A stretch of DNA of 64,000 bases. Source: Marinilongibacter aquaticus (GTDB lineage: Bacteria > Bacteroidota > Bacteroidia > Cytophagales > Spirosomataceae). Below the pieces are notes generated by a model that made no database searches, was not told where the DNA came from, and was given only the letters and a program-made list of their open reading frames with translations. This document shows positions 9,328-17,293 of this stretch, in pieces (position 1 is the stretch's first letter; each line of letters opens with the position of its first letter). A program made the translations under genes and the position numbers. The stretch covers positions 2,815,501-2,879,500 of the forward strand of contig NZ_CP083757.1 in NCBI RefSeq assembly GCF_020149935.1. The letters run 5' to 3'.

Positions 9328-10184
9328 TTTCTCGTACGGAATAGTTCAACAAGGCGTGGCACAAAATCTTCGGCCGTGGAAATGTCTATATAATTGGCAT
9401 TGTAGCGGGTGCAAATGGCTTTCAGTGTATTCTTCTTTTGTTCGAAATCTTCTTTCATTTTCCGGTTGAAAAAACGGGATGAGGTGTTTATCCAACGTGT
9501 TTTGCCCGATTCTTGGTCGGATACAGGGATAAGGCCCAATTTGGGCAATTGCACCTCGCGGGGATCGTACAAGTGAATGACGACTAAATCGTGTTTCTTG
9601 GCCAATGCAGAAAGGTTTTGTTCATAACCCGTATCCAGAAAATCAGAAATGAAGATGAGTACGCTTTTGCGTTTCAACATGTTCATGGCAAAGCCGATGG
9701 CCGCGGTCAGGTCCGTTTTTGGCGATTGGGCTCGCAAGGCAAACAGTTTGACAATGAATTTGTAGGCGAAGGCAATGCCCATTTCGGGTTTGAGGTAGAG
9801 TTCTTTTTGGTCGGAAAAACAGTACAAACCCACGTGGCTGCCCTCTTTCAAGGCTGAAAGGGCGAGCACGCCGCATGTTTCGCGGGCCCGATCGAGTTTC
9901 AATTGTCCCATTTGGCCAATGTGCTGCGAGGCACTGACATCCAACAGAAAAAAAACCGTTTGCTCTTTTTCTTCCTTGAATATTTTCACGAAGGCTCCGT
10001 GCCCTTTGGCTGTGGTAATCCAGTCGATCGTCCGTACATCGTCGCCGTATTGATAGGTACGAAGGTCGGCAAATTCCAATCCGGTGCCCTTGAAAATGGA
10101 GCTGAAGTTTCCGTTCATTTGGGAATTCACCGCTTTTCGCATGCGAATTTCAAACTTTTCCAACCTTGAAAATATCTCTCTCAC
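9324..10184 (-). CDS. DUF58 / von Willebrand-like protein of a MoxR-type operon
   Basis: Protein of 286 residues. The DUF58 core is visible as GTGLEFADLRTYQYGDDVRTIDW (about 33-56), followed by a von Willebrand A-like fold with the metal-site motif FLLDVSASQ and a second strand VLIFISDFLDTG. It is cytoplasmic with no signal. It is normally co-transcribed with a MoxR AAA+ ATPase, but no moxR gene precedes it here: the next gene upstream is divergent. It is therefore the first gene of a three-gene overlapping operon with the BatD-like protein and the NeuD-like acyltransferase. Confidence 0.85.
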   Translation of the reverse strand: MREIFSRLEKFEIRMRKAVNSQMNGNFSSIFKGTGLEFADLRTYQYGDDVRTIDWITTAKGHGAFVKIFKEEKEQTVFFLLDVSASQHIGQMGQLKLDRARETCGVLALSALKEGSHVGLYCFSDQKELYLKPEMGIAFAYKFIVKLFALRAQSPKTDLTAAIGFAMNMLKRKSVLIFISDFLDTGYEQNLSALAKKHDLVVIHLYDPREVQLPKLGLIPVSDQESGKTRWINTSSRFFNRKMKEDFEQKKNTLKAICTRYNANYIDISTAEDFVPRLVELFRTRK

Positions 10185-10282
10185 GATTTTTAAGCTTTTT
10201 TATGGCCTGCTAAGGCTTTCGCTTTTTTAGGTTTACGTACTTTTGTGATGTAAAGGTAGTGTTTGTAGGTCAAATCTAGCTC

Positions 10283-10684
10283 ATGCAGAAAATTAGAGAA
10301 AGAATTAATACTTGTTTGAATTGGGGGAATTGCTCTTTCCTCTTTTTTTGTGGCTTGGCCTTTTCCTGTCAACCAAACGACGGGCCGAAGGATTTGATTG
10401 CGGAAGACAAGATGATTGATATCATGACCGAACTGCAGGTGGCCGAGAGCCGGGTGGGCCGACTGAATTTAAGAACCTACGATTCTTCCGTGGTGGCGTT
10501 CCAATATTTGCAAGATAAGGTTTTCGAAAAATACAAGGTCGACTCCACACAGTACATAGAAAGTTACGATTATTACGGCGAGCATCCGAAACAGTTTGCC
10601 GACATTTTCGAAAGGGTGGAGGACAAGATCAAGGATATGGAAGTGGAGGCCAGTGACGGGAAAATAATTAGAATGGACAAATGA
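10283..10684 (+). CDS. DUF4296 lipoprotein
   Basis: Protein of 133 residues with a lipoprotein-type signal ending in LAFSC (Cys near residue 29). The mature part is helical and charged, with the core MIDIMTELQVAESRVGRLNL and FEKYKVDSTQY, typical of the DUF4296 family found throughout Bacteroidota. The function is unknown. It is the first gene of a pair with the mannosyltransferase, whose ATG overlaps its TGA stop. Confidence 0.75.
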   Translation: MQKIRERINTCLNWGNCSFLFFCGLAFSCQPNDGPKDLIAEDKMIDIMTELQVAESRVGRLNLRTYDSSVVAFQYLQDKVFEKYKVDSTQYIESYDYYGEHPKQFADIFERVEDKIKDMEVEASDGKIIRMDK

Positions 10685-11418
10685 GAGAGAACTTGGTCAT
10701 TATTCCCACTTACAATGAGATGGAGAATATCCGGCAGATCGTGGCCGCGGTTTTCGAGCTTTCCGTGCCTTTCGAAATTCTGATTGTCGACGACGGTTCG
10801 CCCGATGGCACGGCCGAAATTGTAAAAGAGCTGCAAAGCCAGCATGCCGATAAGCTGCACCTCATCGAGCGACAAGGAAAGCAGGGGTTGGGAACGGCAT
10901 ACATTCGGGGTTTTAAATGGGCATTGGAAAAGGGCTATGCCTTTATTTATGAAATGGATGCCGACTTTTCGCACAATCCGAAAGACTTGGAAAGGCTTTA
11001 CGCGAGTTGCAAATTTGAAAGCTTCGATGTGGCCATTGGTTCTCGCTACATCAAAGGTGTGAATGTGGTGAACTGGCCAATTGGCCGGGTGTTGATGTCG
11101 TATTTCGCAGGCGTTTACGTGCGTTTTATAACCCGAATGCCCATCATGGACCCCACTGGAGGGTTCATCTGTTACAGCCGCAAAGTCTTGCAGGCCATCG
11201 ATCTAGACCGTATAACTTTTGTGGGCTATGCTTTTCAGATTGAAATGAAATTCAATGCCTATCTGCACAAATTCAAGATTCAGGAAGTGCCCATTATTTT
11301 TACCGACCGCACACGAGGCGAATCCAAAATGTCGACGAAAATTTTCAGAGAGGCTGTCTTGGGTGTAATTTTCATGAAGGTGTGGTCTTGGTTTAAAAAG
11401 TACGAGCATTACAATTGA
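10681..11418 (+). CDS. Polyprenol-phosphate mannosyltransferase (GT2)
   Basis: Protein of 245 residues, the typical length of soluble dolichol/polyprenol-phosphate mannose synthases. It has the GT2 motifs IPTYNEMENI, DDGSPDGT, DADFSHNP (metal-binding DAD) and FTDRTRGESKMS. It transfers a sugar, most likely mannose from GDP-mannose, to polyprenyl phosphate at the inner membrane to make a lipid-linked donor. It has no membrane domain and overlaps the DUF4296 gene by 4 bp (ATGA). The membrane glycosyltransferase at 57487-58770 is a possible user of such a donor, but that link is inference. Confidence 0.9.
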   Translation: MRENLVIIPTYNEMENIRQIVAAVFELSVPFEILIVDDGSPDGTAEIVKELQSQHADKLHLIERQGKQGLGTAYIRGFKWALEKGYAFIYEMDADFSHNPKDLERLYASCKFESFDVAIGSRYIKGVNVVNWPIGRVLMSYFAGVYVRFITRMPIMDPTGGFICYSRKVLQAIDLDRITFVGYAFQIEMKFNAYLHKFKIQEVPIIFTDRTRGESKMSTKIFREAVLGVIFMKVWSWFKKYEHYN

Positions 11419-11753
11419 AGGCTATCCAAACAAAGCGTTCTTCACTTATAATACGAGCCTTTCGCCTGCGTTTCTTGATAAGGAAACAGGGCGAGTTTGT
11501 TTTTGTAAAATCAAAGATCTGCACAATGGTTCGAGTATCTGTAGTGTGATTTGATCGAAACGAAAAGCCGCAATCCTTTCAGTTTTATGTTTATCTTCGG
11601 GCATGTTTTTTTGCCGACCCAAAAATCCGCCGTTTTCAGTTTAGCGAGCGGACCGTATTGAACACAGACCCGCCCAAAGTCTTAAACCTTTCGAATTGGG
11701 GGTTTCAGAGAAACTGAAACCATACAACATTAACCATCCTAAAAGAATTAAAC
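11419..11753. other. 335-bp intergenic region
   Basis: No convincing gene is visible between the mannosyltransferase and the acyltransferase. The most notable element is a perfect 8-bp inverted repeat at 11701-11721 (GGTTTCAG, loop AGAAA, CTGAAACC), 33 bp before the acyltransferase start. It has no T-run, so it is more likely an operator or mRNA leader hairpin than a terminator. Confidence 0.4.
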
Positions 11754-12800
11754 TTGGCCCTAAAAGAGTATATCCCTGCCCTCACTGGTATTCGAGCATT
11801 GGCAATTGCTATGGTTTTGGTGTTTCATTGGTTGCCCGCAGACCATCCGGTAAATTGTATTCCCAATGGCCCGATCGGCGTCACGATTTTCTTTACGCTC
11901 AGTGGCTTTTTGATTACGCGAATTTTGTCGCGAAAGTTGGATAAGCCGATTGGGCAAACCTATTCGAATTTCATTGTAAGAAGGGCTTTACGCATTTTTC
12001 CGATCTACTTTCTTGTGTTGCTGGTTGTCGATGTCCTGTACTTTTTCTCTATTCAGATCGAAACAGACTTTTATGCCTATCCTTGGTATTATTATGGCTA
12101 TGCCTACAATGTGCTTTTGGAGCGTACGGCCAATTGGAAAGATTACCTTTCGCCTTATTGGTCCCTTGCTGTGGAAGAGCAGTTTTATGTGATTTGGGGT
12201 ATTGTGGTCTTGTGTTTTCAAAAAGAAAAGGTCCGACGAAACCTTTATATCATTACTATTTTGCTGGGCATGCTTTCGAGGTATTTCTTTATTTATGCTG
12301 AAAATGGTGTGGGTGTTTTGACCGTCACCTGCATGGATTGCTTTGCTTGGGGGGCTTTGGTGCATCATCTTGGGCACAAGCCATTGGCCAGAAAAAGCCT
12401 TGGGCTTTTGTTTGTACTAAGCCTACTGGGTTTGCTTTTCATTTTTGGGATGGATTTACCCGATTCAAACCTTTTCAAAATCATCTTTTTCAGAAGCTTT
12501 GTTTCCATTGTTTCGGCCTTTTTGATCAATCAAATTGTAGAGAACAGAGAGGGTATATTAAGTAATGTGCTGGGGCAAAAGTTTTTTGTCCGAATCGGGA
12601 ATATAAGCTACGGCTTGTATGTCTATCATATGACTGTGCCCGTCTTGTTTTTGGAACTTGTCGAAGCCTTGCAGATGGGGCATTTCCGGCTGTGGCATAT
12701 GCCGCTTTTCGAGCAGCTTTTGGTTGTGGCGGTGAGCATTCTTTCTTGGTACGCGATCGAAAAGCCAGTGAATGCTCTGAAGAATAAATTCAGAATATAA
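11754..12800 (+). CDS. Membrane acyltransferase (acyltransferase 3 / OafA family)
   Basis: Protein of 348 residues with about ten hydrophobic segments. It opens with the family signature YIPALTGIRALAIAMVLVFHW, where the histidine is the conserved acyltransferase-3 residue, and has IGVTIFFTLSGFLITRIL and SPYWSLAVEEQFY. Members O-acylate sugars of surface polysaccharides or antibiotics at the inner membrane. The start is a TTG at 11754: the upstream frame has a stop at 11715 and no ATG in between. No polysaccharide genes flank it apart from the upstream mannosyltransferase. Confidence 0.85.
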   Translation: MALKEYIPALTGIRALAIAMVLVFHWLPADHPVNCIPNGPIGVTIFFTLSGFLITRILSRKLDKPIGQTYSNFIVRRALRIFPIYFLVLLVVDVLYFFSIQIETDFYAYPWYYYGYAYNVLLERTANWKDYLSPYWSLAVEEQFYVIWGIVVLCFQKEKVRRNLYIITILLGMLSRYFFIYAENGVGVLTVTCMDCFAWGALVHHLGHKPLARKSLGLLFVLSLLGLLFIFGMDLPDSNLFKIIFFRSFVSIVSAFLINQIVENREGILSNVLGQKFFVRIGNISYGLYVYHMTVPVLFLELVEALQMGHFRLWHMPLFEQLLVVAVSILSWYAIEKPVNALKNKFRI

Positions 12801-12909
12801 AGGTGTTGAGTTTCTAAATTGAAGAAAATGATAAGTTTTTGAATTTTTTTCTTGCACCACTGAACACTGTTTAGTAAAATTGCATTGTTAATTTAAGTTA
12901 CGTCGATTT

Positions 12910-13539
12910 ATGGGCATTTTAGAGCGGAAAGAAAGAGAGAAGGCAGAACTCAGCGAATTGATATTGGCTGCGGCCCTTCGCCTTTTTGTGGAGAAGGGTT
13001 TTGAAAAGACCAGTATACGGAATATTGCCGATCAGATTGAATACAGTCCGGCTACGATTTACTTGTATTTCAAAGACAAGAATGCCCTTTTCTTGGGACT
13101 GCAAGTGAAGGCTTTTCGCCAATTTGCGAAATACCTGTCGCGTTTGGATAGCCAATTGGCTCCCAAAGAAAGGCTTTATGCGATGGGCAGAAACTATATA
13201 CTTTTCGCACTCGAAAATCCAGAATTGTATGAACTGATGTTTTCTTTGGCGGCCCCCATGGAGGCTCTTGAATGCAGTGACACGGAATGGGAAGACGGCT
13301 CGGATTCTTTCAAGATGCTGACGGCCGTGGTTTCTGAATGCAAGGCTTTGGGCTATTTCGGAAGTGCAGAAGCCCGCGATGTCAGCTTGTCGATCTGGAG
13401 CTTTATGCACGGCTTGGTTTCGCTGAAAAACAAACAGCGTTTGCAGTTTTTGGGAGAACCCGAAGAGCAAACCAAAGCCAGAATGCTGCGGGTTTTTGAG
13501 GTCTATTACCAACAATTGATAAATTATGAAAAGGATTGA
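12910..13539 (+). CDS. TetR/AcrR-family transcriptional regulator
   Basis: Protein of 209 residues. The N-terminal helix-turn-helix is clear: ILAAALRLFVEKGFEKTSIRNIADQIEYSPATIYLYFKDKNALF. The rest is the helical ligand-binding domain with a TetR_C-like segment (LYELMFSLAAPM). It heads a tight operon of four genes, overlapping the next by 14 bp, and probably represses its own operon in response to a small hydrophobic ligand; this is inference from family and position. Confidence 0.92.
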   Translation: MGILERKEREKAELSELILAAALRLFVEKGFEKTSIRNIADQIEYSPATIYLYFKDKNALFLGLQVKAFRQFAKYLSRLDSQLAPKERLYAMGRNYILFALENPELYELMFSLAAPMEALECSDTEWEDGSDSFKMLTAVVSECKALGYFGSAEARDVSLSIWSFMHGLVSLKNKQRLQFLGEPEEQTKARMLRVFEVYYQQLINYEKD

Positions 13540-13999
13540 AAAAAGAATGACGGCCCAGCCTGGGAAAGAATTCGTGGTATTTTTGATTGGCATGCGGGTG
13601 AACAAATGGTGGCAGTTTGGCCATATTTTACAAACCGCAAAGGCCATGACATCGATGATGAAGGAATTGCACCAAAAGCCCGAACTGGGTTTTCTCGGAG
13701 GGGAAGGCTGGGGTGGCCGTACCACCCTGATGGTGCAGTATTGGGAATCTTTCGAAAAGTTGGAATCTTTTGCAAGAGATCCAGACAAGACGCATTTTCC
13801 AGCTTGGAAAGCTTTTTATCAAAGAGCCAAAAACAGCAGTGGGGGTGTAGGAATTTGGCACGAAACCTACACGGTGAAACCGGGACAATACGAATCGGTA
13901 TATTTCAATATGCCCTTGTTTGGCTTGGGCAAAGTCTTTGGTCCCAAAGAGGCCGTAGGCAATGCCGAAACAGCACGCTTAAGATTGAAGGAGTCATGA
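13526..13999 (+). CDS. DUF4188 protein (monooxygenase-like fold)
   Basis: Protein of 157 residues. MKRIEKRMTAQPGKEFVVFLIGMRVNKWW and LGFLGGEGWGGRTTLMVQYWESFEKL are characteristic of the DUF4188 family, a dimeric alpha/beta-barrel-like group sometimes labelled monooxygenase-like or aldoxime-dehydratase-related. The catalytic activity is not established. The ATG at 13526 lies inside the tail of the TetR gene, and the stop overlaps the next start as ATGA, so all three are probably translated as a unit. Confidence 0.75.
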   Translation: MKRIEKRMTAQPGKEFVVFLIGMRVNKWWQFGHILQTAKAMTSMMKELHQKPELGFLGGEGWGGRTTLMVQYWESFEKLESFARDPDKTHFPAWKAFYQRAKNSSGGVGIWHETYTVKPGQYESVYFNMPLFGLGKVFGPKEAVGNAETARLRLKES

Positions 14000-14340
14000 A
14001 AGGGTTGATTCGATTGGAGGAGTGGGTGCAATTTGCTTTTGGTATTTGTCTCTTTTCGCTTTTGCCCTATGCTTGGTGGTGGTTTTTGGTCTTGATCTTG
14101 TTACCCGATATAGGAATGCTCGGTTATTTGGCCGGCACGAAAGTGGGAGCATGGGCATACAATTTATTCCATCATAAAGGGCTGGCTCTTTTGGTGCTCG
14201 TAATGGGCTATATCGCCAAACAAGATGCGATGGCCTTGGTCGGGATCATTTTATTTGCTCATTCCTCCATGGATCGGGCATTGGGCTACGGACTGAAATA
14301 CGAAGATGATTTTAAGAATACGCATTTAGGACATTTATAA
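13996..14340 (+). CDS. DUF4260 small membrane protein
   Basis: About 114 residues from ATG 13996, which overlaps the previous stop (ATGA). A longer open frame starting at 13606 merely reads through the DUF4188 gene in another frame. The sequence has hydrophobic segments (FAFGICLFSLLPYAWWWFLVLILLPD, LALLVLVMGYIAKQ) and the family pattern GYLAGTKVGAWAYNLFHHK with FAHSSMDRALGYGLKY, matching DUF4260. The function is unknown. Its operon links it to a TetR regulator and a thioesterase. Confidence 0.75.
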   Translation: MKGLIRLEEWVQFAFGICLFSLLPYAWWWFLVLILLPDIGMLGYLAGTKVGAWAYNLFHHKGLALLVLVMGYIAKQDAMALVGIILFAHSSMDRALGYGLKYEDDFKNTHLGHL

Positions 14341-14355
14341 AAATGAGATAAAACA

Positions 14356-14793
14356 ATGAATAAAGCATTGGAAGGTTTAAAAATGGTCATTGGTAAAGAA
14401 GCAAAAGAGGTGAGTCCTTCTCCGTATGGAGCTTGGTTGAACGGAAAACTCCTGGCCGTGGAAGAGGGGCATTTGGAAATGGAGTTCACGGTGCGGAAGG
14501 AATGGGCCAACCCTTCGGGAATGATTCACGGCGGAATTTACGCAGGCATTATGGACGATGTCATTGGCATGACCAGCTACACGCTTGGGAGAGAGCACTT
14601 CTATGCGGCTGTAAACTTGAATGTAGATTTTCTTCGGCCTTCGCAGGTGGGCGAAAAGCTGATTGTGAAATGTCAGGTAATACGACCGGGGAAAAGTGTT
14701 CTGCACTTGGAATGTCAAATCTTTGGAGAGGATGGAAAGTTGAAGGCCAAGGCCGCATCCAATTTGGCAAAAACGGCATTTGGTTTTGCCTAA
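14356..14793 (+). CDS. PaaI-type hotdog thioesterase
   Basis: Protein of 145 residues with the hotdog thioesterase pattern: WANPSGMIHGGIYAGIMDDVIGM (the HGG loop with a downstream acidic catalytic residue) and a beta sheet ending AKAASNLAKTAF. It probably hydrolyses an acyl-CoA in the cytoplasm. It is the last gene of the TetR-led operon, 15 bp after the DUF4260 stop, and is followed by a strong terminator. Confidence 0.85.
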   Translation: MNKALEGLKMVIGKEAKEVSPSPYGAWLNGKLLAVEEGHLEMEFTVRKEWANPSGMIHGGIYAGIMDDVIGMTSYTLGREHFYAAVNLNVDFLRPSQVGEKLIVKCQVIRPGKSVLHLECQIFGEDGKLKAKAASNLAKTAFGFA

Positions 14794-14822
14794 ATCTCAA
14801 GACGAAACTTCATAGTTTATGC

Positions 14823-14852
14823 GAAAATACAGGAAGGCTTTCCTGTATTTTC
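14823..14852 (+). terminator. Terminator of the TetR-led operon
   Basis: Perfect 13-bp stem (GAAAATACAGGAA / TTCCTGTATTTTC) with a 4-nt loop, then CTTTTGG. It lies 30 bp after the thioesterase stop. Confidence 0.8.
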
Positions 14853-14987
14853 TTTTGGAACAGCACCCAAGCGTATGTTTAGTGGCCAGAAACGGATCCG
14901 TTATATAAAATTTAGATGATTTTTTCTTTTCTGGCCTAAACCTCTCATGGGCAAGCACTACATTTACGCCTCAAAAGTCATCATCAA

Positions 14988-16268
14988 ATGAAGCCAATTC
15001 TTACAATCGCTGCTGTATTCGTAGCCTTTTTTGCATTTTCTCAAGAGCCGAGTTACGAGCAGGTGCTCGACAAAGAAATTCTTTCGAACGCCATTGAAAA
15101 CAACGAGGAGAGTTTGGGCAAGCCGTATGTCATTATGGTTTCGATCGATGGTTTTCGTTACGATTATGCCGAAAAGTTTCAAGCTCAAAATATGCTGGAC
15201 TTGGCCCAAAGCGGCAGTTCGGCAAAGTGGTTGATTCCTTCATTTCCTTCCAAAACCTTTCCCAATCATTACACTTTGGTTACGGGGCTTTTCCCGGAAA
15301 ATCACGGGATCGTGTCGAACTCGTTTTACGATAAAAACCAAGGAAAGGCCTACCGCATTGGCGAAAAGAATTCTGTCGAAAACGGAGCATGGTACGGGGG
15401 CGTGCCTTTGTGGAATTTGGCCCAAATACAAGGCATGTGTGCGGCCTCTTATTTCTGGGTAGGTTCAGAGGCCGACATCAACGGCATGCATCCAAAATAT
15501 TACTATCGCTATGAAAAGACTACGCCTTATGAGTACCGTGTGCGGAGGGTATTGGAGTGGTTGCAAATGCCCGAAAAAGTAAGGCCGCATATGCTTACTT
15601 TGTATTTTTCGCTGGTCGATACACAAGGGCATAAGTTTGGGCCAGATGCCGAAGAAACAAAAGCGGCCGTGCTGCATGTCGACCAACAAATCGGAGCTTT
15701 AAGAGAAGGCTTGAAAAAGCTCAATTTGCCCGTTTATCTCATTGTCACCGCCGATCATGGAATGGATGATGTGTCGGAGTTTATCAATGTACGCGATTAT
15801 GGCGTGGAGCTTGAAAGGGGGCAATTTTATAGCGGTCCTGTGGCCATGATTTATACAAAGAATGAGGAAGAGACGGAGGCCATCTATGCGAAATTAGCGA
15901 AGCAAAATCTTTTCAAAGTCTATACCCGCGACGCCGTGCCAGCGTATCTGCACCACAACAAAAATGAAAAAATCGGCGACCTTGTATTGATTGCCGATTC
16001 ACCCTATACGATCATTTATTCTGAAAAGGATCTTCACAAAATGGAATATCCCGGAGGAACGCACGGATACGACCCCTTTGAAAATAAAAATATGGGGGCT
16101 ATCTTTTATGTAGAAGGCCCCAATGTGAAAAAGGATTTTCAAATTTCAGCAATTGAAAATATTCACGTGTATCCTTTGGTGGCTCACCTTTTGGGATTGA
16201 AGACCATTACGCCAATCGACGGAAGTTTCGAGGCGATTTCCCAAATTTTAGAAAACGAAGCACACTAG
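14988..16268 (+). CDS. Ectonucleotide pyrophosphatase/phosphodiesterase (alkaline phosphatase superfamily)
   Basis: Protein of 426 residues with a signal peptide (about 1-18, ending AFSQ). It has the NPP family motifs: MVSIDGFRYDYA (first metal ligand), PSFPSKTFPNHYTLVTG (nucleophile threonine region), LVDTQGHKFGPDA, VTADHGMDD and YPGGTHGYDP (metal ligands). It is exported and cleaves phosphodiester or pyrophosphate bonds of nucleotides or similar compounds. It stands alone, ending 1 bp before the end of the convergent esterase gene. Confidence 0.92.
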   Translation: MKPILTIAAVFVAFFAFSQEPSYEQVLDKEILSNAIENNEESLGKPYVIMVSIDGFRYDYAEKFQAQNMLDLAQSGSSAKWLIPSFPSKTFPNHYTLVTGLFPENHGIVSNSFYDKNQGKAYRIGEKNSVENGAWYGGVPLWNLAQIQGMCAASYFWVGSEADINGMHPKYYYRYEKTTPYEYRVRRVLEWLQMPEKVRPHMLTLYFSLVDTQGHKFGPDAEETKAAVLHVDQQIGALREGLKKLNLPVYLIVTADHGMDDVSEFINVRDYGVELERGQFYSGPVAMIYTKNEEETEAIYAKLAKQNLFKVYTRDAVPAYLHHNKNEKIGDLVLIADSPYTIIYSEKDLHKMEYPGGTHGYDPFENKNMGAIFYVEGPNVKKDFQISAIENIHVYPLVAHLLGLKTITPIDGSFEAISQILENEAH

Positions 16269-17165
16269 TTATTTGCCGTAGTGGTTCAGAAAGGCAATGA
16301 GCTTGTTCCGAATTTCTGGTGCGTCGAAATATTCGCCATAATGAGGAGCGTCCTTTACAATGGTAAGCGTATTCGGCACACCGACCAAACTTAGGGAGGA
16401 ACTCAGCAGATGGGCTTGCGTGAAATTGACCGATTCATCTTTTTCTCCATTGACAATAAAAAAGGGAGGGTCGTTTTCGTCGACATAGGTGAGCGGGCTG
16501 GCGATACGGGCCAAGTCGGGTCTTTCGTAGGCTGTGGCCCCCAGCAGGTCGAAAATAGGGCTTTCATGATCGAAAGCCTCTTCGGGTTTCGTTTGTGAAA
16601 TAAGATCGACAGGCCCGTAAAAATCGAGCACACACTTTATTTTAAAGGACTTTTTTGAACTCGGTGCGATGAATTCACTTTTTTGATTGTTGGCTGAGAG
16701 GGCCATTAGGTTAACCAAATGCCCGCCTGCGGAGAAGCCAATTACGGAAATGCGGTTTTTGTCGAAACCGAATTGCTCTGCGTTTTGATAAAGAAATTCG
16801 AGGCTCATATTGCAGTCTTGCACAATTTGCGGGAAAACCTGCTGCGTACTCCAACGGTAGTCTACAGAAGCGAGAATAAAACCGTTTTTCAAGATTTCGT
16901 TCAAGGTGTTTTTCATGTAGCTCATATCGTTGCATTGGTCGCCCATTCGCCATGCTCCGCCATGAAACCAAACCAAAAGGGGCATGTCTGGTCGAGCATT
17001 TTCGGGCCAGTAAATGTCCAGTTTTTGTTTTTCGTGTTCGCCGTATTTAATGTTGGCCAAAAGTTTGGTGCCCTTCGCGAAGTTTTGGAATACCCGATTG
17101 CTTTGGTCTTGAGCATGAGCGGCGACGGCCCAAAAGAGGCCGAGGGCAAGAATCAATGTTTTCAT
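16269..17165 (-). CDS. Secreted alpha/beta-hydrolase esterase
   Basis: About 298 residues from ATG 17165, which begins a signal peptide (MKTLILALGLFWAVAAHAQ). Frames upstream of this ATG have no such signal. The esterase features are the oxyanion motif WFHGGAWRMGDQ, the nucleophile elbow GFSAGGH and a late HYG, consistent with the hormone-sensitive lipase/BD-FAE carboxylesterase group. Substrate unknown. Convergent with and directly abutting the phosphodiesterase gene. Confidence 0.88.
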   Translation of the reverse strand: MKTLILALGLFWAVAAHAQDQSNRVFQNFAKGTKLLANIKYGEHEKQKLDIYWPENARPDMPLLVWFHGGAWRMGDQCNDMSYMKNTLNEILKNGFILASVDYRWSTQQVFPQIVQDCNMSLEFLYQNAEQFGFDKNRISVIGFSAGGHLVNLMALSANNQKSEFIAPSSKKSFKIKCVLDFYGPVDLISQTKPEEAFDHESPIFDLLGATAYERPDLARIASPLTYVDENDPPFFIVNGEKDESVNFTQAHLLSSSLSLVGVPNTLTIVKDAPHYGEYFDAPEIRNKLIAFLNHYGK

Positions 17166-17230
17166 TTTCAATAGGTTGAAAGGTTTCGTGTAATTTACGC
17201 GACTTTGTCCGAATGGAATAGGAATTAAAT

Positions 17231-17267
17231 GAAAAAAGACCGCAAGCTTGAAATAAGTTGCGGTCTT
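17231..17267 (-). terminator. Terminator after glutamate dehydrogenase
   Basis: A 10-bp perfect stem (AAGACCGCAA / TTGCGGTCTT), with TTTTTTC following on the minus strand. It lies 27 bp past the gdh stop. Confidence 0.8.
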
Positions 17268-17293
17268 CTTGGTGATTGTTTGCAAAAAATGGA

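Noticed and set aside
10190-10250. Short lysine-rich reading frame ending KKAKALAGHKKA before the DUF58 gene (minus strand)
   Set aside because: The only ATG lies inside the antisense of the DUF4296 gene; no short start near the basic tail, so I cannot support a small protein.
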